64,000 nucleotides of DNA. It comes from Streptomyces sp. (GTDB lineage Bacteria > Actinomycetota > Actinomycetes > Streptomycetales > Streptomycetaceae). Under the pieces are notes generated by a model. The model did not search any database. It was not told the origin of the DNA and was given only the letters and a program-made list of their open reading frames with translations. The stretch lies in contig JABFVM010000035.1 of the NCBI GenBank assembly GCA_013362785.1, positions 1-64,000 of the forward strand, given 5' to 3'. Made by a program: the position numbers and the translations under genes. Positions 1 through 10,551 of this stretch are shown here, piece after piece (the stretch's first letter is position 1; each line of letters starts with the position of its first letter).

Positions 1-1625
<1,625 letters not shown>

Positions 1626-1630
<5 letters not shown>

Positions 1631-1639
1631 CTAGTTGCA
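1626..1639. promoter_or_regulatory. 14-bp palindromic operator, MarR type
   Basis: TGCAACTAGTTGCA is a perfect palindrome covering the predicted -35 of the fadH-like gene. The right half continues as CTAGTTGCACA, a string that recurs in front of the MarR-family gene at 49831 (49784-49794), which makes a shared MarR regulator likely but unproven. Confidence 0.55.
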
Positions 1640-1684
1640 CAACCAAGGTGGGGTGACACGGGCCACTGGCTCCTCTGCCGAGTG

Positions 1685-1806
1685 GATGGCTGCGGGTGCG
1701 CGGGGGCTGGTCGCGCAGTCCCCCGCGCCCCTGAAGGGACGTGCAGCGAACGCCCCTCAGGGGCGCGGGGAACTGCGCGAGCAACCACCCCCAACCCGCA
1801 GCCGCC
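1685..1806. repeat. inverted pair of a Streptomyces-type intergenic repeat
   Basis: Two copies of a ~53-bp element face each other, left copy about 1685-1737 and right copy about 1752-1805. Both contain GGGGCGCGGGG-ACTGCGCGA and end in ACCCGCAGCC in their own orientation. A related single copy sits at 32270-32355. Together they can fold into a long hairpin. Elements of this kind are common between Streptomyces genes and may act as terminators. Confidence 0.65.
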
Positions 1807-1825
1807 ACGCCACCGCGACCCACCC

Positions 1826-1855
1826 CTACATCCCGCTACATCCCGCCACATCCCG
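1826..1855. repeat. three tandem 10-bp units
   Basis: CTACATCCCG is repeated at 1826-1835 and 1836-1845, with a one-base variant at 1846-1855, directly upstream of the M20 gene. It covers the likely -35 zone of that gene. No function can be assigned. Confidence 0.6.
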
Positions 1856-1874
1856 CTTCGGGCACAGTGACCCT

Positions 1875-3035
1875 ATGACCCCACACGCCGACATCATCGA
1901 CCTCGCCCGGCAGCTGATCCGCCGCCCCAGCCGCGCCGGGATCGACGACTACGGCCCCGTCCTCGGCGTTCTGGAGACCTGGCTGACGAAGCGCGAGATG
2001 CCCTTTCGCCGCCTCTACGGCGACGAAGGCGGCACCGTCGGCCTCCTGGTCGAGATCACCGGAAGCCGCCCCGGCCCCTGGTGGGCGCTGGACGCCTGCG
2101 TGGACACCGCGCCCTACGGCGACGAGACCGCCTGGTCGTTCCCTCCGGACTGCGGCGAGGTCGTGGACGGCTGGCTGCGCGGCAGGGGCGCGGCGGACTC
2201 CAAGCTCGCCGCGGCGATGTTCTGCGGCATCGCGGCCGAGCTGCACGGCCGGGCCGATGACCTGCACGGCGGGCTGGCCGTGCTGCTCGACGTCGATGAG
2301 CACACGGGCGGTTTCGGCGGGGCCCGCGCGTACCTGGCCGATGCGGAGGCAGCCCGTCCGGCCGGGGTGATGATCGGCTACCCGGGGCTCGACGAGGTCG
2401 TGGTCGGCGGGCGGGGCCTGTGGCGGGCCACGATCGCGGTGCACGCGGCCTCGGGTCACTCGGGATCCCGCGCCACGACGCCGGGTGCCGTCTCGCGCGC
2501 GGCGCATCTCGTACGGCTCCTGGAGGAGGCCGAACTCCCGGGTGCGGACGGGGAGTTCCCGTTGCCGCCGAAGCTGACGGTGACCTCCTGCCACGGTGGT
2601 CAGGGGTTCTCGGTGGTGCCCGACCTGTGCGAGCTGGGCGTCGACATCCGTACGACGCCGGGCTTCGACGCCGTGGACGCCGAGCGGCTGGTGCGCGGGG
2701 CGGTGGGCGAGCTGGACGTGCGGGTGCCCGTGCCACGGCCGACCCTGATCACCCCGGTGGCCGCCTGGCCGCCGTATCGACTGGCCGGGGATCGGCAGCC
2801 GGCCGCGGCCCTGCTGGACGCCGCCGCGCGGGAGGGCCTCACTGTCCGGCCGAAGACCGCCGGACCCTCGAACATCGGCAATCTGCTCGCGGGCGAGGGC
2901 ATCCCGGCCACGGCCGGTTTCGGGGTGCGGTACGCGGGCCTGCACGGCGTGGACGAGCGGGCCTGTCTCGCGGACCTGCCCGCCGTCCACGCCGTCTATC
3001 GGCGTGCCGTACTCGGCCTGCTGGGCTCTTCCTGA
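1875..3035 (+). CDS. M20-family metallohydrolase with altered metal-site residues
   Basis: A 386-residue protein with the M20/M25/M40 peptidase fold order: N-terminal catalytic part, a dimerisation insert near 185-300, and a C-terminal catalytic part. GRGAADSK (about 103-110) supplies the bridging Asp and GLHGVDE near the end supplies the last His. Two usual ligands differ. The HxD motif reads CVD (Cys75-Asp77) and the EE pair reads EH (Glu142-His143). It is therefore a real family member with an unusual metal site or changed chemistry. Typical relatives deacylate amino acids or split dipeptides in the cytosol; the substrate here is unknown. No ribosome-binding site precedes the ATG at 1875, and CACAGT sits 5 bp before it, so the mRNA may be leaderless. 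Confidence 0.85.
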   Translation: MTPHADIIDLARQLIRRPSRAGIDDYGPVLGVLETWLTKREMPFRRLYGDEGGTVGLLVEITGSRPGPWWALDACVDTAPYGDETAWSFPPDCGEVVDGWLRGRGAADSKLAAAMFCGIAAELHGRADDLHGGLAVLLDVDEHTGGFGGARAYLADAEAARPAGVMIGYPGLDEVVVGGRGLWRATIAVHAASGHSGSRATTPGAVSRAAHLVRLLEEAELPGADGEFPLPPKLTVTSCHGGQGFSVVPDLCELGVDIRTTPGFDAVDAERLVRGAVGELDVRVPVPRPTLITPVAAWPPYRLAGDRQPAAALLDAAAREGLTVRPKTAGPSNIGNLLAGEGIPATAGFGVRYAGLHGVDERACLADLPAVHAVYRRAVLGLLGSS

Positions 3036-3052
3036 CCGGGTTCACCCTGGCC

Positions 3053-3072
3053 GGCTCGGCCCTGACCGAGCC
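3053..3072. terminator. hairpin between convergent genes
   Basis: GGCTCGG (3053-3059) and CCGAGCC (3066-3072) form a 7-bp stem with a 6-nt loop. It lies 18 bp after the M20 stop and just past the stop of the facing gene, so it could serve both. Confidence 0.5.
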
Positions 3073-3091
3073 CCCTTGCCCGGCTCGGCCG

Positions 3092-3469
3092 TCAGAGGCC
3101 GGGGCGGCTCCTCAGCACCACGTGCAGCTCCCGCTCCTGGTCGCCCGAGGCCGAGGCCAGGTCGTGGACCGTGAAGAGGGAGTCCAGCGTCGTACGGAGC
3201 CGTTCGATGGCCCAGTAGCCGCCCTGTGCGTCCGCCTCGACGGTCGCCGAGAGCCGGGCGGGCGCCGGGCACTCGTGCGCGTCCGTCACCTCGAACGTGC
3301 CGAGCCACACCATCGGGCGGGTCTCATGGAGCTGCTGCGGCACGTCGTCGGGGCCCCGGTCGGACTCGAAGCATGTGCACAGCGCGTCGAACACGATCCG
3401 GGCGTCTTCCTTGCTGCATCCGCTGATCTCGACGGACACGGGCTCCTCGTGCAGTCGTTCACGACCCAT
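3092..3469 (-). CDS. small cytoplasmic protein of unknown function
   Basis: 125 residues starting MGRERLHEEPVSVEISG. The ATG at 3469 is chosen because AGAGGAG lies about 8 bp upstream; an upstream in-frame extension has no such site. The sequence is acidic, has no signal peptide or membrane segment, and holds two close Cys (LCTCFES). I do not recognise the family. It faces the M20 gene and stands alone between two hairpin or intergenic regions. Confidence 0.65.
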   Translation of the reverse strand: MGRERLHEEPVSVEISGCSKEDARIVFDALCTCFESDRGPDDVPQQLHETRPMVWLGTFEVTDAHECPAPARLSATVEADAQGGYWAIERLRTTLDSLFTVHDLASASGDQERELHVVLRSRPGL

Positions 3470-3604
3470 CGTGATCGCTCCTCTCGTGGCCGCACCGCGG
3501 TACCACGGGTAGCCCGCGGAACCGGACCCCAACCCAAGAAAAGCACCACCCGCCCCGGAGCACTACCGGCGGAGCCGCCCCGTCCACATCACTGCCCGGC
3601 GCAC

Positions 3605-4477
3605 TCAGCTCCGGGTGAACCGGTACGTCTTGCTATCGGTGAGCACACAGAAGCCCGGCGAGATGACGATCACCCGCAGGGTGCCGCTACGGCGGTCGTA
3701 GTCGATGCCCTCCGTCTCGAACCCGCCCGAGCAGGAGCTGCGCAGCGGGAGCTGGCGCAGGGCGGTGACATGGCCGGTCACATCGGACGAGCCGGGCTCC
3801 GCGGAGAGGTCGATCTGGAGCAGCGGCTTGGTCATGCCGAAGAGGGTGCCCGCCGGGTCGTCGGAGGAGCACAGCAGGGTCTTGGCGCCGGTGAAGTCAC
3901 AGCCCTGGATGTCCCGGACGGCGTGGTCCAGCCGGATGCTGGAGGTCCAGGGCAGATTCGCCGAGGGCGAGGTGGCGGGGTTGACGCCGGGGGTCGGGTG
4001 GACCAGCAGGCGGGTCATGGTGCCCCACTCGCCCGAGACCATCCACTGGCCGCCGGGCGTGATGGCGGCGAAGGAGTTGTTCAGCGCCTCTCCGGAGCCC
4101 AGCGTGTGGACGTACTCCGACCAGGACCCGTTCGGCGCCTGCACCCGGAACATCTTCGCGGTGCCCGAGTCCGCCTGGTACGGCTCGACGTAGTAGCCGT
4201 TGTAGGAGGCGTCGGGGTCGCCCACATGGTTCCAGCCGCGGCTGCTGACCGAGACGGGGATGGTGCCGATGCCGGTGTAGCGGTTGGGGCTGTTCGCCGG
4301 GACCTCGACGGAGGCCAGGCCCTGACTCTCGGTGAGCGGGTCGGCGCGGTCGGAGCCCACCTCCGTCCAGGTGTCGGCGGCCTGCGCGGGCGTCGCGGTG
4401 GACAGCACGGCGGCGGAGGCGAGGGCGACGAGGCCGGTCAGAGCGGAATGACAACGTTGCCGGGCGCGCAGGGCCAT
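3605..4477 (-). CDS. secreted protein of unknown function
   Basis: 290 residues. A clear Sec signal peptide (MALRARQR, then a hydrophobic stretch, cleavage likely after TPAQA about residue 33) is followed by an extracellular domain rich in aromatic and Gly residues. It has four Cys in the C-terminal half (QGCDF, LLCSS, SSCSGG, PGFCVL) that could form two disulfides. The middle contains repeated segments of beta-propeller flavour (GSWSEYVHTLG, GGQWMVSGEWG), but I cannot name a family. AAGGAG precedes the ATG. It is monocistronic, divergent from the phosphatase gene. Confidence 0.78.
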   Translation of the reverse strand: MALRARQRCHSALTGLVALASAAVLSTATPAQAADTWTEVGSDRADPLTESQGLASVEVPANSPNRYTGIGTIPVSVSSRGWNHVGDPDASYNGYYVEPYQADSGTAKMFRVQAPNGSWSEYVHTLGSGEALNNSFAAITPGGQWMVSGEWGTMTRLLVHPTPGVNPATSPSANLPWTSSIRLDHAVRDIQGCDFTGAKTLLCSSDDPAGTLFGMTKPLLQIDLSAEPGSSDVTGHVTALRQLPLRSSCSGGFETEGIDYDRRSGTLRVIVISPGFCVLTDSKTYRFTRS

Positions 4478-4539
4478 GGGGCGACTCCTTGGGGGTGAGT
4501 GCGCGGGTGGGGCGTGTCGGCGGACAGTTTGGCGGCCTC

Positions 4540-4551
4540 ACATGGTCATGT
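4540..4551. promoter_or_regulatory. 12-bp palindrome in the divergent promoter region
   Basis: ACATGGTCATGT (arms ACATG/CATGT) lies about 60 bp upstream of the secreted-protein gene in the 278-bp gap before the phosphatase gene. It is a candidate operator; the regulator is unknown. Nothing else in the gap stands out. Confidence 0.35.
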
Positions 4552-4755
4552 ACAGACCAAGCAGACGAACGGATGCTGTCTGATCGGCCACAGTCGCGCG
4601 GCCCCGTGCCGACCTCACCGGACGTTCTCCGCCGTGTTGAGGGATGGTGGAGGTGAACGACCAAGGGGGCCCGGAGACGCTTGAACGCGGTAGAACTAGG
4701 GGAGTCGGCACGGGGGAGCGGCGTGCCACGAGGATGGGCGAAGGCGGTGCGTGGG

Positions 4756-6867
4756 ATGTCTGCAGCCGAACGTCCCGTGCGCGAGGGCGACGAGCCGGCA
4801 CGCGGGCCGATGGCCCTGAACGGCGAGTCCGCTCGCGGGCCGATCGGGCCGAGCGGGCTGCTCGACGTGCTGGGCATGGCCTCGGTGGTGCTCGACATCG
4901 AGGGCCGCATCGTGCTGTGGAGCCCCCAGGCAGAGGAGCTGTTCGGCTATCCGGCGCACGAGGCGCTCGGCCAGTACGCCGCCCGGATCATGGTCCACGA
5001 ACAGCACCTGGACCTGGTCGTCAAGCTGTTCTCCGACGTCATGGAGACCGGTGAGGGCTGGGCGGGCGCCTTCCCCATCCGGCGCAAGGACGGCAGCACC
5101 CGGCTGGTGGAGTTCCGCAACATGCGGCTGCTCGACGACGAGGGCGACGTCTACGCGCTGGGCCTGTGCGCCGACCAGACCACGGTCCGGCGCCTGGAGC
5201 GGGACGTGGCGCTGTCGACGCGGACGATCGCACAGGCCCCGGTCGGCCTGGCCGTCCTCGACACCGACCTGCGGTACGTCTCGGTGAACCCGGCGCTGGC
5301 CCAGCTCAACGGCATCCCCGCCGAGGACCACATCGGCCATACGCCGCGTGAGCTGCTTCCGGGCGTCGACGCGGACGCCATCGAGGCGGCCCTGCGCGAG
5401 GTGCTGCGGACCGGTGATCCGCTGATCAACCAGCGCATCGTGGGCCGGACCCCGGCCGACCCGGACCGGGAGCACTTCTGGACCATCTCGCTCTACCGCC
5501 TGGAGGACACGGCGGGGACCGTGCTGGGCGTGGCCGGCATGGCCGTGGACGTCACCGAGCAGCATCAGGCCGCCGTCGAGGCCGAGTCGGCACGGCGGCG
5601 CCTGGCTCTCATCGCCGACGCCTCCGCGCGGATCGGCACCACGCTGGAGCTGGACCGCACGGCACGCGAGCTGGCCGACGTCGCCGTGCCCGAACTCGCC
5701 GACGTGGCGGCCGTGGATCTGCTGGAAGCCGTGGCGGAGGGCAGACGCAGCAGCCTCGGGCCCACCGAGCCGGCCGTGATCCGCGCCCTGGCCGTGCAGG
5801 CCGACCATGCCACGGAGGCCCTGAGCGCCGCCGACCCACCCGGGCAGGTCACCCGCTACGGCCCGGACCGCCTGGTCACCGAGTGCGTGCGCACGGCCAG
5901 TCCCGTCATGGTGGCGCACGTCCGGGACGAGGACCTGCCGCGGATCGCCCGCTCCCCCGAGGCCGCCGTGCAGCTGGGCCGCGCGGGTGTGCACTCGTAT
6001 CTGGCGGTGCCGCTGATCGCGCGCGGCGAGGTGCTCGGCGCCCTCGACCTCAAGCGCACCCGCAATCCGCTGCCGTTCAGCGAGGACGATCTGCTGCTCG
6101 CCCGTGAACTGGCCGCCCGCGCGGCCGTGCAGATCGACAACGCCCGCTGGTACCAGAACGCCCGCGACACCGCCCTCACCCTGCAGCGCAGCCTGCTGCC
6201 CAGCCACCCCGCGGTGACCGGCGGCCTGGAGGTCGCCTCCCGCTACCAGCCGGCGGGCGCCAGCGCGGAGGTCGGCGGCGACTGGTTCGATGTGATCCCA
6301 CTGGAGGACGGCAAGACCGCGCTGGTCGTCGGCGATGTGATGGGCAGCGGCATCGACGCCGCCACGACCATGGGCCGGCTGCGCACCGCGACGCACACCC
6401 TGGCCTCCCTCGACCTCGAACCGACCCGCCTCCTGGAACACCTCGACAAGATCACCGAGGGCCTCGACCACTCCATCGCCACCTGCGTCTACGCCGTCCA
6501 CGACCCGAACCTGCGGCAGTGCCGGATCGCCAACGCCGGGCATCTGCCGCCCGTCCGCGTCCGCCCCGGCCGGCCCCCGGAACTCCTCGAACTGCCCACC
6601 GGCGCACCACTGGGCGTGGGCGGCGTCGCCTTCTCCACGACGACGATCGACCTCCTGCCCGGCGACCAGCTGGTGTTCTACACGGACGGCCTCGTCGAGA
6701 CCCGCCAACACCCGCTGGACGAGCGCCTCGACGCCCTCCTGGAGCTCCTCGACGACCCCGACCGCCCGCTGGAGGAGTGCTGCGACCTCCTCCTGCGCAC
6801 GCTGCACCAGCCGGACAACTCCGACGACGTGGCACTGCTCATCGCGCGGGTGTTGACGCCGAGTTGA
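4756..6867 (+). CDS. PAS-PAS-GAF-SpoIIE (PPM) phosphatase
   Basis: About 703 residues from the ATG at 4756 (MSAAERP). The frame is open back to a TTG at 4681, so the start is uncertain. Order: PAS (about 35-140; VLDIEGRIVLWSPQAEELFGY), second PAS (about 155-275), GAF (about 300-475; AVQLGRAGVHSYLAVPLIARGE), then a PPM/SpoIIE phosphatase (about 480-700). The phosphatase carries QRSLLPS, GGDWFDVI and GDVMGSG with metal-binding Asp residues, and ends SDDVALLIARV. Relatives dephosphorylate anti-anti-sigma proteins of the STAS type and so switch stress or developmental sigma factors on in response to signals sensed by PAS and GAF. No partner switch genes are adjacent. The usual His of GDVMGHG is Ser here. 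Confidence 0.92.
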   Translation: MSAAERPVREGDEPARGPMALNGESARGPIGPSGLLDVLGMASVVLDIEGRIVLWSPQAEELFGYPAHEALGQYAARIMVHEQHLDLVVKLFSDVMETGEGWAGAFPIRRKDGSTRLVEFRNMRLLDDEGDVYALGLCADQTTVRRLERDVALSTRTIAQAPVGLAVLDTDLRYVSVNPALAQLNGIPAEDHIGHTPRELLPGVDADAIEAALREVLRTGDPLINQRIVGRTPADPDREHFWTISLYRLEDTAGTVLGVAGMAVDVTEQHQAAVEAESARRRLALIADASARIGTTLELDRTARELADVAVPELADVAAVDLLEAVAEGRRSSLGPTEPAVIRALAVQADHATEALSAADPPGQVTRYGPDRLVTECVRTASPVMVAHVRDEDLPRIARSPEAAVQLGRAGVHSYLAVPLIARGEVLGALDLKRTRNPLPFSEDDLLLARELAARAAVQIDNARWYQNARDTALTLQRSLLPSHPAVTGGLEVASRYQPAGASAEVGGDWFDVIPLEDGKTALVVGDVMGSGIDAATTMGRLRTATHTLASLDLEPTRLLEHLDKITEGLDHSIATCVYAVHDPNLRQCRIANAGHLPPVRVRPGRPPELLELPTGAPLGVGGVAFSTTTIDLLPGDQLVFYTDGLVETRQHPLDERLDALLELLDDPDRPLEECCDLLLRTLHQPDNSDDVALLIARVLTPS

Positions 6868-7005
6868 CGGGGCTGGTGAGACGGGCGGGGGGACGGGCGC
6901 CCGAATTCACAGCAACTGATTACTTGTTCCTTACCGTCCGCCACCCACAATCACAGCAAGGCATGGCATGGGGATGCCGGGTGCCGTGACCGATGGGAGC
7001 GAGCG

Positions 7006-7764
7006 GTGACACACGATCCGGATCAGGGACACAGCGCCGGCGTGGAGCCGGCCGGCACGGAATTCGAGGTCCTCACGGGACCGGGCGGTCCGGAGCGGGA
7101 ACACACCCGGGGCGCGGCGCTGCGTGGGCTGTGGCGGGGGCGGTCCGTCCGCGCCCGGGCGGTGACCGCGGCGGCCACGATCGCCGTCCTGGCCCTCGGC
7201 GGTACCGTCGCCTACGCGGCATCCTCCTCGGGCTCGAGCTCCGGGACCTCGCCCCAGGCCGCCGGATCGGCGTCGGCGTCACCGTCCCCGGAGGGGCCCG
7301 GCGGTCGGCACGGCCACGGCATGTTCGGCCTCGGCGGGGGCGGCGTGCACGGCGAGACGACCGTCAAGGACCCCGACAGCGGCGACTGGATCGTACGGAT
7401 CTGGCAGCGCGGCACCATCGAGAAGGTGGACGGCGACGAGGTCACCGTCAAGAGCGAGGACGGCGCCTCGTGGACGTGGACCGTCGGCTCGGACACGGCC
7501 GTGCGCCATGGCGGCGACAAGGGCTCCGGCACCGAGGCCCTCAAGAAGGGCGAGGACGTCTTCGTCGTCGGCACCCGGTCCGACGACGACACCAGGACTG
7601 CCTCCCGTCTGTTCTCGGGCAACTGGGACGAGTGGAAGCCGAAGGACAGGGACGGGGACCGGGGGCCGGGCGACCGGCATGGCAAGTTCCCCGGGCCGCG
7701 CCACTGGGACTGGCGGAACCCCGGCCCCTCCGCGAGTCCTTCGAAGAGCGGCGCGGCGACCTGA
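7006..7764 (+). CDS. membrane-anchored DUF5666-like protein
   Basis: 252 residues from a GTG preceded by GGGAG. A cytoplasmic N-terminus of about 55 residues is followed by one membrane segment (TAAATIAVLALGGTVAYAA), a Ser/Gly/Pro linker, and an outside domain (about 125-205) with the pattern RGTIEKVDGDEVTVKSEDG...VGSDTAV...LKKGEDVFVVGTRSDD. That pattern matches DUF5666 beta-barrel domains. The C-terminus is charged and low-complexity. Role unknown, probably at the cell surface. It follows the phosphatase by 138 bp in the same direction and could share its transcript. Confidence 0.75.
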   Translation: MTHDPDQGHSAGVEPAGTEFEVLTGPGGPEREHTRGAALRGLWRGRSVRARAVTAAATIAVLALGGTVAYAASSSGSSSGTSPQAAGSASASPSPEGPGGRHGHGMFGLGGGGVHGETTVKDPDSGDWIVRIWQRGTIEKVDGDEVTVKSEDGASWTWTVGSDTAVRHGGDKGSGTEALKKGEDVFVVGTRSDDDTRTASRLFSGNWDEWKPKDRDGDRGPGDRHGKFPGPRHWDWRNPGPSASPSKSGAAT

Positions 7765-7792
7765 TCGGGTGCTGGTCGAGACCGTGGGCAGG

Positions 7793-7880
7793 ACTGGTCG
7801 AGGCCGCGATCAGAGCTGGTTGAGGCCGCGATCAGAGCTGGTTGAGGCCGCGATCAGGGCTGGTTGAGGCCGATCACGAC
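7793..7880. repeat. about four tandem 22-bp units
   Basis: The unit CTGGTTGAGGCCGCGATCAG plus two variable bases occurs at about 7794-7815, 7816-7837 and 7838-7859, with a decayed unit from 7860. The last unit and a half cover the C-terminal codons and stop of the PrmC-like gene. The middle units fill the gap between two convergent genes. The period is not a multiple of 3. Confidence 0.75.
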
Positions 7881-8681
7881 ATGCGCGTACAGCTCCTCCG
7901 AGGCGACCACCCGTGCCGACAGTCCGCTGCCGGTGAAGGCATCCAGGGCCTTCGGCGCCTGGCGTTCACTCGTCTCGACCAGCAGACAGCCGCCCGGCGC
8001 CAGCCACCGGGGCGCCTCGGACGCGACCCGGCGCAGCACGTCCAGGCCGTCCGGACCGCCGTCGAGGGCGACACGGGGCTCGTGGTCGCGGGCCTCCGCG
8101 GGCAGCAGGCCGACCTCGTCGGTGGGTACGTACGGCACGTTCGCCGCGAGGATGCCGACACGGCCGCGCAGGCTGTCGGGCAGCGCCTCGAACAGGTCGC
8201 CCAGGTGGACCTGACCGCCGTAGGGAGCCACGTTGCGGCGGGCGCAGCGCACTGCCGCCGCGTCGATGTCGGCGGCGTGCAGCTCGGTCCGGCCGCGTGA
8301 GCCGAGCGCGGCGGCCAGGGCCACGCCGACCGCGCCCGAGCCGCAGCACAGGTCCACGACCACGGACGCGTCCGGTGCGACGGCGAGGGCCTGCTCGACC
8401 AGGAACTCGGTGCGGCGGCGGGGCACGAAGAGGCCAGGTTCCACGGCTATGCGCAGTCCGTGGAACTCGGCCCAGCCGAGGACGAGTTCGAGGGGCAGAC
8501 CGGTGACGCGGCGGTCCACCATGGCGGCCAGTTCGTCCGGGGTGCGGGCGGCGGCCAGGATCAACCTGGCCTCGTCCTCGGCGAAGACACAGCCGGCGGA
8601 GCGCAGAGCGGTCACGACGGCGTCCTGGGAGAGCGGCGAGGGGGACGCGGGTGAGGGCCAGGGGGAAGAGACGGGGGGCAT
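7854..8681 (-). CDS. PrmC/HemK-like protein N5-glutamine methyltransferase, substrate unknown
   Basis: 275 residues. The first ~75 residues form a helical substrate-binding domain. The rest is a SAM-dependent Rossmann fold with motif I VVDLCCGSGAVGVALA (about residues 107-122) and the catalytic motif NVPYVP (about 180-185). True PrmC has NPPY, which clamps the release-factor glutamine. NVPY or NAPY occurs in a sister group of unsettled substrate, so this is probably not the housekeeping PrmC. The ATG at 8681 has no ribosome-binding site but sits right after a hairpin in a structured leader. The first 20 residues are Pro/Ser rich. The stop lies in tandem 22-bp repeats. Confidence 0.82.
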   Translation of the reverse strand: MPPVSSPWPSPASPSPLSQDAVVTALRSAGCVFAEDEARLILAAARTPDELAAMVDRRVTGLPLELVLGWAEFHGLRIAVEPGLFVPRRRTEFLVEQALAVAPDASVVVDLCCGSGAVGVALAAALGSRGRTELHAADIDAAAVRCARRNVAPYGGQVHLGDLFEALPDSLRGRVGILAANVPYVPTDEVGLLPAEARDHEPRVALDGGPDGLDVLRRVASEAPRWLAPGGCLLVETSERQAPKALDAFTGSGLSARVVASEELYAHVVIGLNQP

Positions 8682-8687
8682 GGGAGC

Positions 8688-8827
8688 CGAGAGCCTTTCG
8701 GAAGCCGAAGGGTGCTCTCGCGGTCGCCTACTGGCGGTGTTCCGCGCCGATTCGAGGTGAGAGCACCCGACCTGACACAGCGGTAATGGGTCTCACCTCC
8801 CTGACTCCGCACGCCGGGACTGTCCCG
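8688..8827 (-). promoter_or_regulatory. structured 5' leader with alternative hairpins (candidate cis-regulatory RNA)
   Basis: Read on the minus strand toward the PrmC-like start, four arms can pair in turn. GAGGTGAGA (8791-8799) pairs with TCTCACCTC (8754-8762). GGGTGCTCTC (8759-8768) pairs with GAGAGCACCC (8710-8719). CGAGAGC (8714-8720) pairs with GCTCTCG (8688-8694), enclosing a small TTCGG/CCGAA hairpin (8697-8709). The middle arms are shared, so the pairings exclude one another. The last hairpin ends 6 nt from the start codon. An extra palindrome CGGGAC-T-GTCCCG lies at 8815-8827. This matches no riboswitch class I can name. Confidence 0.45.
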
Positions 8828-8960
8828 ACGGACGGCCACACTACCCCAACGATCACTGGGACGATTGAACGAACGCGTCACCCGTACGGTTGAATGACCA
8901 CGTACCGATCACGCTCGACCCGCGGGCCGTCGCCTACGGCGGCCTGGAGGCACCACCCGC

Positions 8961-9558
<598 letters not shown>

Positions 9559-9566
<8 letters not shown>

Positions 9567-10392
9567 GACAACTGAGGCAACCGAGAGGGCCGGCGTGCCC
9601 GAGGCGACTGCCGTGACCTCCGCATCCGAGGCAGCCGTGTCCGTGACCTCCGCTCCCCCGACCCGGTTCGCCGTGCCCGGCCGGATCGCCGTCAGCAACC
9701 GGGCCGCGGCTGTGTGGCAGACCGCCACGATCACCGAGATCCGTCGGGAGACCCCGCACGCCGCCACCTTCCGTCTCGCGGTGCCCGCGTGGGCGGGCCA
9801 TCTGCCCGGCCAGCACCTGATGCTCCGGCTGACCGCGGATGACGGCTATGTGTCCCAGCGCCACTACTCGATCGCGTCCGCGCCCGACGACTCCGGGCAC
9901 ATCGAGCTGACCCTCGACCACGTCGAGGGCGGTGAGGTGTCCGGCTGGTTCCACACGGTCGCCGAGCCCGGTGACACGGTCGAGGTCCGCGGACCGCTCA
10001 GCGGCTTCTTCGCCTGGCCCGGGGACCGGCCCGCGCTGCTGGTCGGCGCCGGCTCCGGCGTCGTACCGCTGATGTCGATGGTGCGGCACCACCGGGCGCG
10101 GGGCCTGGACGTTCCGCTGCGGCTGCTGGTGTCGGCACGCAGCCCCGAGGAGTTGCTCTACGCGCGCGAGTACGGCGCGGAGACGACGCCCGTGTTCACG
10201 CGGAGCGCGCCGGTGGGTGTGCCCGTGGGACGTATGGCCGCCGCCCATGTGGCGCCACTACTGGCCGAGCAGCCTCCTGGTGGGTGGGAGGCCTATGTGT
10301 GTGGCTCCAACGCGTTCGCGGAGCACGCCTCGCGGCTGCTCGTGACGGAGGGTCAGCCGGTGGACCGCATCCGGATCGAGCGCTTCGGCTGA
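9559..10392 (+). CDS. ferredoxin reductase-type FAD/NAD(P) oxidoreductase
   Basis: 277 residues from a GTG that overlaps the preceding stop by 8 bp, a coupled arrangement. After about 55 low-complexity Thr/Glu/Ala/Val residues comes an FAD domain with RHYSIAS (FAD-binding RxYS) and an NAD domain with LLVGAGSGVVPLMSM and the C-terminal YVCGSNAF. No 2Fe-2S ferredoxin domain is attached; the protein ends RIRIERFG. It most likely passes electrons from NAD(P)H to the molybdopterin protein encoded upstream. The long, weakly conserved N-terminus suggests the true start could be a later GTG. Confidence 0.85.
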
Positions 10393-10494
10393 TCGACGGG
10401 GCGTAGCCGCCGACCAGGTTGCGCGTGCCCGCCGTTGTGCCCATCGCGCCAGTCGTGCCCGTCGCGCCCGTGGTACTCGTCGTGCCGGTCGATT

Positions 10495-10515
10495 GACGAT
10501 GTCCCCGGGATCGTC
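10495..10515. terminator. hairpin after the flavin reductase gene
   Basis: GACGAT (10495-10500) and ATCGTC (10510-10515) form a 6-bp stem with a 9-nt loop, about 100 bp after the oxidoreductase stop. It is a weak terminator candidate. Confidence 0.3.
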
Positions 10516-10551
10516 AGGAACGATGTCCCGTCTTCGGGGTACTTGCACGGC

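Noticed and set aside
7793..7880. CRISPR-like array
   Set aside because: The 22-bp units are directly adjacent with no spacers, so it is a simple tandem repeat.
8700..8800. T-box or known riboswitch in the PrmC-like leader
   Set aside because: ACCGCG and flanking hairpins recall a T-box, but the tRNA-pairing TGGN core is absent and the gene is not an aminoacyl-tRNA or amino-acid gene. No other class matches.
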